5,806 nucleotides of DNA from NCBI GenBank assembly GCA_003695455.1, contig RFJF01000024.1, forward strand, positions 1-5,806, given 5' to 3'. The notes under the pieces are model-generated. The model ran no database searches. It saw only the letters and a list, made by a program, of their open reading frames with translations, and was not told where the DNA came from. Positions 1 to 5,621 of this stretch are shown one piece after another (position 1 is the stretch's first letter; every line of letters starts with the position of its first letter). This DNA is from Chloroflexota bacterium (GTDB taxonomy: Bacteria > Chloroflexota > Anaerolineae > 4572-78 > J111). The position numbers and the translations under genes are program-made.

Positions 1-1
1 C

Positions 2-583
2 ACCTACTTTGTGCGGGACGGCAACCACCGGGTGTCTGTGGCGCGGCAACTGGAGATGCCAACCATTGAGGCCGAGGTGTGGGAGTACCCCACCCGCGTG
101 CCGCTGGAGCCGGACGATGACCTGGATGATTTGCTCATCAGGGCCGAGTATCTGGAATTTTTGCAGGATACCCGGCTGGACCGGTTGCGGCCGGAGCAGC
201 GGATTATTTTGACTCTGCCCGGCGGCTACTGGGAACTGGAAGAGGCCATCGCGGTGCATCGCCACTGGGAAAGTTTGGCGCGCGGCGAAGATATTCCGTG
301 GCCGGAGGCCGTGACTCACTGGTACGATACCGTGTACCTGCCGCTGGTGGAAAAAATTCAGCAGCAGGATATTCTGTCATTTTTTCCCGGCCGCACCGAC
401 GCCGATTTGGTGGTGTGGGTGTTACGCCACTGGGAAAAGTTGGAGCGCGACGAGGGCGGCGAGGAAATTCTGCCGGACGAGGCGGTTGAAGATTTTGCCG
501 AGCGCACCCGTCATAATCCGTTGCGCCGGCTGCTGGCCTGGTTGCAGCGCCGGGTGATGGGCGCGCCGGTAGAACAGGAATAA
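2..583 (+). CDS. ParB/sulfiredoxin-fold-like (DUF4032-like) protein, C-terminal part
   Basis: The reading frame is open from the left edge, so this is the last 193 residues of a longer protein; its true start lies outside the window, and the GTG at 11 is an internal valine. The fragment opens with YFVRDGNHRVSVAR, a motif like the DGNHR/GxHR signature of ParB/sulfiredoxin-fold domains. An alpha-helical region follows with two similar blocks: HRHWE then EAVTHWYDTVYLPLVEKI (about residues 86-119), and FPGRTDADL then HWEKLE (128-148). The end is basic (NPLRRLLAWLQRR). From memory, this FPGRT/WYDTVY architecture occurs in DUF4032-type proteins of Actinobacteria and Chloroflexota, sometimes fused to universal-stress domains. 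The biochemical role is unknown; the ParB fold may be nucleotide- or DNA-related, but no catalytic activity can be assigned here. It ends at a terminator and converges with the polyamine operon, so it is probably functionally separate. Confidence 0.8.
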   Translation, partial: TYFVRDGNHRVSVARQLEMPTIEAEVWEYPTRVPLEPDDDLDDLLIRAEYLEFLQDTRLDRLRPEQRIILTLPGGYWELEEAIAVHRHWESLARGEDIPWPEAVTHWYDTVYLPLVEKIQQQDILSFFPGRTDADLVVWVLRHWEKLERDEGGEEILPDEAVEDFAERTRHNPLRRLLAWLQRRVMGAPVEQE

Positions 584-617
584 AAACCCCCGGAAGCTTG
601 AAGCCTCCGGGGGTTTT
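583..617. terminator. Bidirectional Rho-independent terminator
   Basis: A 12-bp perfect stem (583-594 with 606-617) of AAAACCCCCGGA and its complement encloses an 11-nt loop in which three more pairs can form. It is followed by four T on the plus strand and gives five U on the minus strand. It lies directly after the stop of the left-edge gene (581-583) and 5 nt beyond the stop of potD (623-625 on the minus strand), so it can end both convergent transcripts. Confidence 0.93.
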
Positions 618-622
618 GGGTG

Positions 623-1843
623 TTACTGGGCTTTTACCGCCGTCCACGTATCAGAGAAAATAATGGTTTTGTCATCTCGTTTAATCCAGTGCAGGCGTTT
701 GTAAATTTCATCGTCAACCATCATGCCGCCTTCTTTCAGCAGGTTGTGGTAGTACTCATCCAGCAGCGGCTCAGAGGCGGTGTTGGGGGTAAAGTAGTAG
801 GTGTAGTTGGTCAGCACTGCGCCCATTTCCGGGTCAAGCACGTAATTCATAAAGACCTCGGCGGTGTATTTGTGGGGCGCGTCGGCGGGGATGGCCATGT
901 TGTCCTGCCAAATTGAGCCGCCTTCTTTGGGAATGAGATATTTGATGTTTTCGTTTTCATCGCGGGCCAGGGCCGCGCCGCCACTCCAGGCGTGGGCCAG
1001 CACCACTTCTTCAGAGGCCAGAGTTTGGTTGAAGTTGTCGGAGTTGTAACCGGCCAGGCAATCTTTCTGCTTGAGCAGTACATCGCGAGCCTCTGCCTGG
1101 TGGTCCGGGTCGGTATCGTTAAAATCGTACCCCAGATAGAGCATCGCCGCGCCAATAGATTCACGCTCGTCGTCCAGCATGGAGACAAAGCCGCTGTGTT
1201 CGCACACTTTCTCCGGGTCAAAAATGTAGGCCAGGCTGTCGGGCGGGCCGTCGGGGAAGGCGGTTTCGTTGTAGGCCAGGCCGGTGGTTCCCCACTGGAA
1301 GGGCAAACTGTACTTGTTTTCCGGGTCAAAATACATGCCCATGTTGTCGGGGTTCAAATTGCTGATGTTTGGGATATTTGCTTTGTCAATTTCGGCCAGA
1401 AAACCACCGTCCGCCAGAATCTGTACGGCGTAATCCGAGGGCACAATCATATCGTACCCGGCATTGCCGGCCTGAATTTTGGCCATCATTTCTTCATTGC
1501 TGGAGTAAATATCCTCCGTTACTTTTACGCCGCACTCTTCTTCAAACCGGGCCATGATGTCGGGGTCCATGTAGTCGGCCCAGTTGAAAATATTCAGTTC
1601 GCTGGAGAGTTTGCTTTTATCGCCGCAGCGATCTGACATGGCGGCTTCTTCGGCGGGTGCGGCCTCCTCTTTTTCCGCCGGAGCGGCGGCCTCTTCCTTT
1701 TCCGCCGGGGCGGGTGCGGCGGCTTCCTCTTTTTCCGCCGGGGCGGGTGCAGGGGTGGCTGCCCCGCCGCAGGCCGCCAGCAGCAGAGCAATTGCCGCCA
1801 GCGCCATCACACTAAATAAAGCGTTAAATTTTTGGTTCTTCAT
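623..1843 (-). CDS. potD: Spermidine/putrescine-binding lipoprotein PotD-like (ABC importer receptor)
   Basis: The 406-residue product is the extracytoplasmic receptor of the importer. Residues 1-25 are a lipoprotein signal: a basic start, a hydrophobic core and lipobox LAAC with the lipidated Cys at 25. A repetitive Ala/Pro/Glu/Lys tether covers residues 28-68, and a family-1/8 solute-binding domain follows from about 82. By eye-alignment with remembered E. coli PotD, most polyamine-contacting positions are kept: W88 and Y91 (NWADY), S136 and Y138 (PSDY), D225 and E228 (DDERE), S268 (YNSDN), W286, W312 and D314 (IWQDN), and Y350 (YFTPN). The equivalent of PotD Gln327 does not look conserved (W386-I387). 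This favours a polyamine ligand; spermidine versus putrescine cannot be decided. A GAGGAGG ribosome site 7 nt upstream fixes the ATG. It is the last gene of the operon, 94 nt after potC. Confidence 0.93.
   Translation of the reverse strand: MKNQKFNALFSVMALAAIALLLAACGGAATPAPAPAEKEEAAAPAPAEKEEAAAPAEKEEAAPAEEAAMSDRCGDKSKLSSELNIFNWADYMDPDIMARFEEECGVKVTEDIYSSNEEMMAKIQAGNAGYDMIVPSDYAVQILADGGFLAEIDKANIPNISNLNPDNMGMYFDPENKYSLPFQWGTTGLAYNETAFPDGPPDSLAYIFDPEKVCEHSGFVSMLDDERESIGAAMLYLGYDFNDTDPDHQAEARDVLLKQKDCLAGYNSDNFNQTLASEEVVLAHAWSGGAALARDENENIKYLIPKEGGSIWQDNMAIPADAPHKYTAEVFMNYVLDPEMGAVLTNYTYYFTPNTASEPLLDEYYHNLLKEGGMMVDDEIYKRLHWIKRDDKTIIFSDTWTAVKAQ
1661..1750 (-). repeat. In-frame tandem repeat encoding the PotD tether
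   Basis: Three near-identical units begin at 1661, 1688 and 1721, with periods of 27 and 33 bp, each containing a CCGCCGG-type core next to a pyrimidine run. A degenerate fourth unit may lie at 1642-1659. Both periods are multiples of three, so changes in copy number keep the frame; each unit encodes about PAPAEKEEAAA. It forms the flexible linker between the lipidated Cys and the binding domain. Confidence 0.85.
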
Positions 1844-1850
1844 TTTCTTT

Positions 1851-1857
1851 CCTCCTC
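1851..1857 (-). promoter_or_regulatory. Ribosome binding site of potD
   Basis: GAGGAGG on the minus strand lies 7 nt before the ATG at 1843. It is the strongest Shine-Dalgarno sequence next to any start in the operon and supports the long form with the signal peptide rather than an internal start at Met13 or Met69. Confidence 0.85.
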
Positions 1858-1867
1858 AGAAAAAATA

Positions 1868-1904
1868 GTTTGGTGAGTTGGTGGGTTGGGTGTGTTTGGT
1901 GAGT
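1868..1904. repeat. Short direct repeat in the potC-potD gap
   Basis: The 11-mer GTTTGGTGAGT occurs at 1868-1878 and again at 1894-1904, a period of 26 bp, within a G/T-rich stretch of the plus strand. The second copy forms part of the hairpin; the first could pair with the same partner (1907-1912) instead. It might also belong to a dispersed intergenic repeat family; one window cannot show that. Confidence 0.55.
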
Positions 1905-1920
1905 GCCCAAACTCCCAACC
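1884..1920 (-). promoter_or_regulatory. Intercistronic RNA hairpin between potC and potD
   Basis: A two-part stem pairs GGTTGGG (1884-1890) with CCCAACC (1914-1920), and GTTTGG (1894-1899) with CCAAAC (1907-1912). These are separated by a small 3/1 internal loop and capped by a 7-nt loop. In the minus-strand mRNA it sits between the potC stop and the potD ribosome site. A U6 run lies about 18 nt after it, too far for a canonical terminator. A role in mRNA processing, stabilisation or partial attenuation that sets potD level is inferred. Confidence 0.6.
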
Positions 1921-1937
1921 TCCTTTACTCCCTGAAA

Positions 1938-2843
1938 TTAATTGCTGCTCCGGCGCTGCAAAATTTGCGAAAGCACCACCAGTCCAATAGACATCACCAG
2001 CATCACGGTAGAAATGGCGTTGATATCCGGGCCAATGGCGCGCCGGATGCGGCCAAATACCTCGATGGGCAGGGTGGTGGCGCCGGGGCCGGTGGTAAAA
2101 AAGGTGATCACAAAATCATCCAGCGAGAGCGTGAACGCCAGCAGCGCGCCGCCCAAAATACCGGGCATAATCAGCGGCAGCGTTACCCGCCGAAAGGTTG
2201 TCCACTCGTTGGCGCCCAAATCCATGGCCGCTTCTTCCAGCGCTTTGTTGAAATCTCGCAGGCTGGTGCGCACCACAATGGCCACAAACGATATGTTAAA
2301 CGCCACGTGAGCAATAATCACCGTGCCCAACCCGGCCCGCAATGTTGAATCTCCGGTAAGGTTAAAACTTGAGTTGATGACATCCAGCGCCAGCGCAAAA
2401 AAGGCCAGCAGCGATACCCCCATCACAATATCGGGCACAATCACCGGCAGATACAAAATGCCATCGTAGGTTTTGCGGAAGGGAAAGCGAAAACGCTCCA
2501 TACCGATGGCTGTCATTGTTCCCAAAATGGTGGAAATAACGGTTGAAACCACGGCTACTACCAGGCTGTTCCAAAAGGCGGTCAGTACGGCCTCGCTGGT
2601 AAACATCAGGCCGTACCATTTCAGTGTAAAGCCGGACCACCGCGCCGCCAGCCGGGAATCGTTAAACGAGAAAGCTACCAGTACAACAATGGGCAGGTAC
2701 AAAAACACAAACGAGAAAATCATGTTGGCCCACAACAATCTGTTTCCCCAGGTCAACAATCGGCTGCCTGCCTTGCGGGGGGGATGGGTTTGGCTTTGGG
2801 CGCGGGCCGCCGGGCCGCGCTGCACTTGCTGTTGAACCGCCAT
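1938..2843 (-). CDS. potC: Spermidine/putrescine ABC transporter permease PotC-like
   Basis: A 301-residue inner-membrane subunit that forms half of the polyamine channel. About six hydrophobic segments are visible, near residues 38-60, 92-114, 129-153, 171-191, 228-249 and 274-295. The cytoplasmic EAA loop that docks on the ATPase reads EEAAMDLGANEWTTFRRV at about 203-220, followed by TLPLIMPGI. LDDFVITFFTTGPG near 241-254 is characteristic of PotC/PotI permeases. The first ~37 residues form a Gln/Arg/Pro-rich hydrophilic tail, longer than I recall for E. coli PotC (about 264 residues in all). The ATG overlaps the potB stop as TAATG, and GAGGAA lies 11 nt upstream inside potB, so translation is probably coupled. 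Confidence 0.93.
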   Translation of the reverse strand: MAVQQQVQRGPAARAQSQTHPPRKAGSRLLTWGNRLLWANMIFSFVFLYLPIVVLVAFSFNDSRLAARWSGFTLKWYGLMFTSEAVLTAFWNSLVVAVVSTVISTILGTMTAIGMERFRFPFRKTYDGILYLPVIVPDIVMGVSLLAFFALALDVINSSFNLTGDSTLRAGLGTVIIAHVAFNISFVAIVVRTSLRDFNKALEEAAMDLGANEWTTFRRVTLPLIMPGILGGALLAFTLSLDDFVITFFTTGPGATTLPIEVFGRIRRAIGPDINAISTVMLVMSIGLVVLSQILQRRSSN

Positions 2844-3709
2844 TACACCGTTTCTTCCTCGCGCTCAAAATAAAAGTAAATCAAAATGCCAAACATCAGC
2901 AGAATCATAAAAATTACGGCGATAGCCGACCCAAAGGGCCAGTTCATGGCCGACCCAAATTGCTGGGCCAGAATGTTGCCCAGCATTGCTACTTTGCCGC
3001 CGCCCAAAATGGTGGGTACCACGTACTGCCCCACCACGGGGATGAACACCAGCACGCTGCCGGCTACCACGCCGGGCATGGTCAGCGGCAAAAAAATCTT
3101 GCTGAATACTTTAAAATAGTTGGCCCCCAAATCTTGCGCGGCCTCTACCAGCGTGTAGTCAAACTTTTCAATCGAGGCGTACAGTGGCAGCACCATGAAC
3201 GGCAGCGAACCGTACACCAGCCCAATCAGCACCGCCGTGGGCGTGTTGATAATGGGAATTCGGGGCAGGCCCAGACCGTGCAGCAGCGTGTTGAGCAACC
3301 CGTTGTTGTTTAAAATAAATTTCCAGGCGTACGTGCGTACCAGAAAGTTGGTCCAAAAGGGAATCATTACCAAAAAAATCAACATACTTTTGACGGCGGT
3401 TGATTGTTGGGCGATGAAAAAAGCCAGCGGGTAGCCTAAAATCAGGCAAATAATTGTGGTGAGCAAGGCCCACCAAAATGAACGCAGAAAAATGATGACA
3501 AAATCGTTGATGATGGGTGAATTGGGGTTGGGGGTGAACAGCTTAACGTAGGCATCGGTGCTAAAGGACCACAGTACACCGCCGCCGGTTTGCCGGTCCA
3601 GAAAACTGTACACCACAATCAACAGCGAGGGAATCAAAAAGAACAGCAAAATCCAGAGCGCCCCCGGCGATAGCAAAATTCCCAAAAAGCCTATTTGACG
3701 TTTGGTCAT
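2843..3709 (-). CDS. potB: Spermidine/putrescine ABC transporter permease PotB-like
   Basis: A 288-residue inner-membrane subunit, partner of PotC. Hydrophobic segments lie near residues 9-36, 74-100, 108-133, 159-178, 213-233 and 261-281. IPFWTNFLVRTYAWKFIL (116-133) is the typical PotB/PotH signature before the third to fourth membrane spans. The EAA coupling loop is EAAQDLGANYFKVFSKIFLP (189-208). GQYVVPTILGGG (227-238) is also typical of the subfamily. The C-terminus is short and acidic (EREEETV), ending in the TAA that overlaps the potC ATG. AGAGGG at 3715-3720, just after the potA stop, is the ribosome site, 5 nt before the ATG. The length is normal and no damage is seen. Confidence 0.94.
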   Translation of the reverse strand: MTKRQIGFLGILLSPGALWILLFFLIPSLLIVVYSFLDRQTGGGVLWSFSTDAYVKLFTPNPNSPIINDFVIIFLRSFWWALLTTIICLILGYPLAFFIAQQSTAVKSMLIFLVMIPFWTNFLVRTYAWKFILNNNGLLNTLLHGLGLPRIPIINTPTAVLIGLVYGSLPFMVLPLYASIEKFDYTLVEAAQDLGANYFKVFSKIFLPLTMPGVVAGSVLVFIPVVGQYVVPTILGGGKVAMLGNILAQQFGSAMNWPFGSAIAVIFMILLMFGILIYFYFEREEETV

Positions 3710-3720
3710 TTGCGCCCTCT

Positions 3721-4818
3721 CTACGCGGTTAACACCCGGGCTGCCGCCGATTGCCAGCTCAGGTACACGGTGTCTCCGGCCCGCACGTGAGTTAGCGGGT
3801 CATCCACCGAAACATTTTGGTGGCGCACGTTGACGGTGGCGTTGTCTGCCAGCGTTACCGCAAAACGGGTATCGGTGCCAATGTAAACGGATTCGGCCAC
3901 TTTGCCGGCAAATATGGTGTCGGCAGTGGCGTCATCGGGCCGGGTGGGGTGAATATTGATTTTTTCCGGCCGGATAATAACGGTGGCTTCCTGCCCGGCA
4001 GGCAGTTGGGCATCGCAGGCGGCGTTGATTTGGGCAATCTCGCCCAGCCGAACCGTGGCAATGCCGTTATCGCAGCCAACAACGGTGCAGGGCAAAAAGT
4101 TGGTTTCGCCGATGAAATCGGCCACAAATCGGGTGGCGGGGTTTTCGTAAATTTCGGTGGGTGTACCCACTTGCAGCACAACTCCGTGATCCATGACGGC
4201 AATGCGGTCGCTCATGGTCATGGCTTCTTCCTGGTCGTGCGTTACAAAGATGAAGGTGATGCCCAGCTTGTTCTGCAACTCTTTTAATTCCAGTTGCATG
4301 GCTTTGCGCAGTTTCAAATCAAGCGCGCTGAGCGGCTCGTCCAGCAGCAGAACATCGGGCCGGTTGACAAGCGCCCGGGCCAGCGCCACCCGCTGTTGCT
4401 GCCCGCCAGAGAGCTGGCGCGGTTTGCGTTCACCCAGGTTGGGCAGGCGCACCAGTTCCAGCGTGTCATTCACCCGCTGTTTAACTTCGGCTTTGGGGAG
4501 TTTTTTCATTTCCAGGCCAAAACCCACGTTGTCGGCAATGGTCATGTGTGGAAACAGGGCGTAATTTTGGAATACGGTGTTGACGTTGCGTTTAAAAGGA
4601 GGGAGCTGACCTACCGGCTGGCCCTTGAGGTAAATTTCTCCCTCGCTGGGTAGTTCAAAACCGGCAATCATGCGCAGGTTGGTGGTTTTGCCGCATCCGC
4701 TGGGGCCAAGCAGCGAGAAAAATTCGCCCTGTTGAATTTGCAGCGAAATATTCTTGACGGCTTCAAAATCACCAAATCGTTTGGTAACATCCACCAATTC
4801 CACGTCAATGTTGGTCAC
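3721..4818 (-). CDS. potA: Polyamine ABC transporter ATP-binding protein PotA-like
   Basis: A 365-residue ATPase that powers the PotB-PotC channel as a dimer on the cytoplasmic face. All catalytic elements are intact: Walker A GPSGCGKTT (38-46), Q-loop Q84 (VFQNYALFPH), signature LSGGQQQR (136-143), Walker B VLLLDEP (156-162, with E161 as catalytic Glu), D-loop SALD (164-167) and switch His194 (THDQEEA). The C-terminal third (about 240-360) carries the TOBE-type regulatory domain of the MalK/PotA group, including IIRPEKI near 281-287. Asn47 replaces the more usual Thr just after Walker A. The first codon is GTG (MTNIDVEL), supported by AAAGGAG 8 nt upstream. It is the first gene of the operon, with its own promoter in the 223-nt gap after the lrp-like gene. 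The motifs alone would fit other MalK-like importers; the PotBCD neighbours decide the assignment. Confidence 0.95.
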   Translation of the reverse strand: MTNIDVELVDVTKRFGDFEAVKNISLQIQQGEFFSLLGPSGCGKTTNLRMIAGFELPSEGEIYLKGQPVGQLPPFKRNVNTVFQNYALFPHMTIADNVGFGLEMKKLPKAEVKQRVNDTLELVRLPNLGERKPRQLSGGQQQRVALARALVNRPDVLLLDEPLSALDLKLRKAMQLELKELQNKLGITFIFVTHDQEEAMTMSDRIAVMDHGVVLQVGTPTEIYENPATRFVADFIGETNFLPCTVVGCDNGIATVRLGEIAQINAACDAQLPAGQEATVIIRPEKINIHPTRPDDATADTIFAGKVAESVYIGTDTRFAVTLADNATVNVRHQNVSVDDPLTHVRAGDTVYLSWQSAAARVLTA

Positions 4819-4826
4819 AACGTGAA

Positions 4827-4833
4827 CTCCTTT
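4827..4833 (-). promoter_or_regulatory. Ribosome binding site that fixes the GTG start of potA
   Basis: AAAGGAG on the minus strand ends 8 nt before GTG (4818-4816). No in-frame ATG lies at suitable spacing, so the site decides the start. Confidence 0.85.
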
Positions 4834-4865
4834 CGGGGCAGAGAGTTTTTGGGTAGCTGTTTAAT

Positions 4866-4877
4866 GCCTGCGCAGGC
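4866..4877. promoter_or_regulatory. 12-bp perfect palindrome in the potA leader
   Basis: GCCTGCGCAGGC reads the same on both strands and is flanked by A/T-rich DNA. It lies about 48 bp before the potA start and about 100 bp after the predicted promoter. It could be a dimeric protein-binding site, or in RNA a small hairpin of four GC-rich pairs with a GCGC loop. Which of the two, if either, is not shown by the sequence. Confidence 0.45.
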
Positions 4878-4976
4878 TTTTCATTTCTCACTGTGTTGAT
4901 TTCAGAAACAGGGGGAAAAACAGGCCGGCATTTAGTCCGGATTCTGCACGGATGCGTTACGGCGACCTTTGCGCCT

Positions 4977-5004
4977 AGTATAGACAAAAGTGCAGAAACG
5001 TCAA
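4977..5004 (-). promoter_or_regulatory. Sigma-70-type promoter of the potABCD operon
   Basis: On the minus strand, -35 TTGACG (5004-4999) and -10 TATACT (4982-4977) are separated by 16 bp, each matching consensus at five of six positions. Transcription would begin near 4970, giving a leader of about 150 nt before the potA GTG. A GGCG/CGCC inverted repeat (4961-4975) sits on the predicted start point and could be an operator or a 5' hairpin. Confidence 0.75.
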
Positions 5005-5041
5005 TTTGAAACGCGGTTTTCCCCAATTACGCCGGACCGTA

Positions 5042-5530
5042 CTATAAATCCAGCGGACCTAAATCAAAAACCTCTTTCACAATGGTGTAATAAATAAACG
5101 ATTCCGTGTTTTGCACACCTTCAATTTCGCGTAGCGAAGATGTGAAATCAAGCAGGTGCCGGTTGTTGCGGCAAATGACCTCAACCATCAAATCAAAGCG
5201 GCCGGCGCAGATAACCAGGTACGAGACTTCGTCAAACCGGGCAATTTCTCCGGCAATTTCCCTGAGCCGGCCATTTGCAATTTTTACCCCAATGTTGGCC
5301 ATAACACGTTTCTGGCCTTTGAGCGGGTTGAGTACGCCCACAATGCGTAAAATTCCGTGTTCAACCAGCCGGTTGGTGCGGTCTCGCACGGTGCTGGCCG
5401 GCACGCCAAGTTCGTCGCCAATTTTTACAAACGGTTCGCGCCCGTTTTTTTGCAGGTAATTGATGATTTTGCGGTCAAGCTCATCCAGGTCATCAATGCC
5501 CGGCAGGGTGTTTCGTGAGATACTTTTCAT
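5042..5530 (-). CDS. Lrp/AsnC-family transcriptional regulator
   Basis: A 162-residue protein of normal family length. Residues about 15-66 are the AsnC-type winged helix-turn-helix (LDELDRKIINYLQKNGR, then the recognition region VPASTVRDRTNRLVEHGI). Residues about 76-155 are the RAM ligand-binding and oligomerisation domain, with AGRFDLMVEV (109-118) and the typical ending IEGVQNTESFIYYTIVKE. Family members form dimers to octamers and usually respond to amino acids. The gene lies upstream of potABCD on the same strand, 223 nt apart, with an internal promoter between them, so it is a likely local regulator; this is inference from position. The ATG has only a weak ribosome site (ACGGACA), so expression is probably low. 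The specific ligand and any orthologue are not identifiable. Confidence 0.93.
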   Translation of the reverse strand: MKSISRNTLPGIDDLDELDRKIINYLQKNGREPFVKIGDELGVPASTVRDRTNRLVEHGILRIVGVLNPLKGQKRVMANIGVKIANGRLREIAGEIARFDEVSYLVICAGRFDLMVEVICRNNRHLLDFTSSLREIEGVQNTESFIYYTIVKEVFDLGPLDL

Positions 5531-5545
5531 TAGAGTGTCCGTTAA

Positions 5546-5589
5546 TATATCAGCGGATGATTACAGTAATTTACGCTATTTCAGCGGAT
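5546..5589. promoter_or_regulatory. Paired 13-bp direct repeats at the lrp promoter (likely operator)
   Basis: TATATCAGCGGAT (5546-5558) and TATTTCAGCGGAT (5577-5589) differ at one base and are 31 bp apart, close to three helical turns. One lies in the spacer of the lrp-type promoter, the other just past its predicted start. This placement suits repression, possibly autoregulation, by a protein binding on one face of the helix. Confidence 0.55.
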
Positions 5590-5596
5590 TTGTCAA
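5568..5596 (-). promoter_or_regulatory. Promoter of the Lrp/AsnC-family gene
   Basis: On the minus strand a perfect -35 TTGACA (5596-5591) is followed after 17 bp by TAAATT (5573-5568), a four-of-six -10. Predicted start near 5561 leaves a leader of about 30 nt. A second TATAAT (5603-5598) overlaps the -35 but has no good partner. Confidence 0.65.
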
Positions 5597-5621
5597 TATT
5601 ATATCGCTTAAAAATATTGAC
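5592..5621. repeat. 9-bp inverted repeat joining the two divergent -35 boxes
   Basis: GTCAATATT (5592-5600) is perfectly mirrored by AATATTGAC (5613-5621) around a 12-bp AT-rich spacer. Each arm contains most of one -35 element of the two opposing promoters. It may be an operator controlling both, or partly a consequence of two similar -35 boxes facing away from each other. Confidence 0.6.

Noticed and set aside
204..647. 147-codon minus-strand frame opposite the left-edge gene
   Set aside because: Runs straight through the terminator and into the end of potD; Pro/Arg-rich translation with no family resemblance.
992..1636. 214-codon plus-strand open frame opposite potD
   Set aside because: It is antisense to a clearly conserved receptor gene, has no recognisable domain, and lies in a codon-biased region where shadow frames stay open.
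1636..1638. Alternative potD start at the Met after the repeat tether
   Set aside because: No ribosome site there, and using it would remove the signal peptide and lipobox that the receptor needs.
1860..1920. Transcription terminator between potC and potD
   Set aside because: The U6 run is about 18 nt beyond the stem instead of directly after it, and potD has no evident promoter of its own in the gap, so a full stop there is unlikely.
1878..2348. 156-codon plus-strand open frame opposite potC
   Set aside because: His/Gln/Arg-rich low-complexity product typical of a shadow of a membrane-protein gene; no promoter or ribosome site seen.
3817..4287. 156-codon plus-strand open frame opposite potA
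   Set aside because: Overlaps the intact ATPase including its Walker B and H-loop region on the other strand; Gly/Val-rich shadow without family features.
4920..4976. Riboswitch-like stretch in the potA leader (GCGCAAAGG, CCGG/CCGG mini-stem)
   Set aside because: Superficially recalls a c-di-GMP riboswitch segment, but the remaining conserved blocks and stems are absent; stems are only four pairs.
4805..5026. 73-codon minus-strand frame between lrp and potA
   Set aside because: Its start lies upstream of the predicted potA promoter, it overlaps the potA start in another frame, and it shows no ribosome site or domain.
5000..5041. Terminator after the lrp-type gene
   Set aside because: Only weak, interrupted GC pairings were found and no U-run follows, so some read-through into potABCD is possible.
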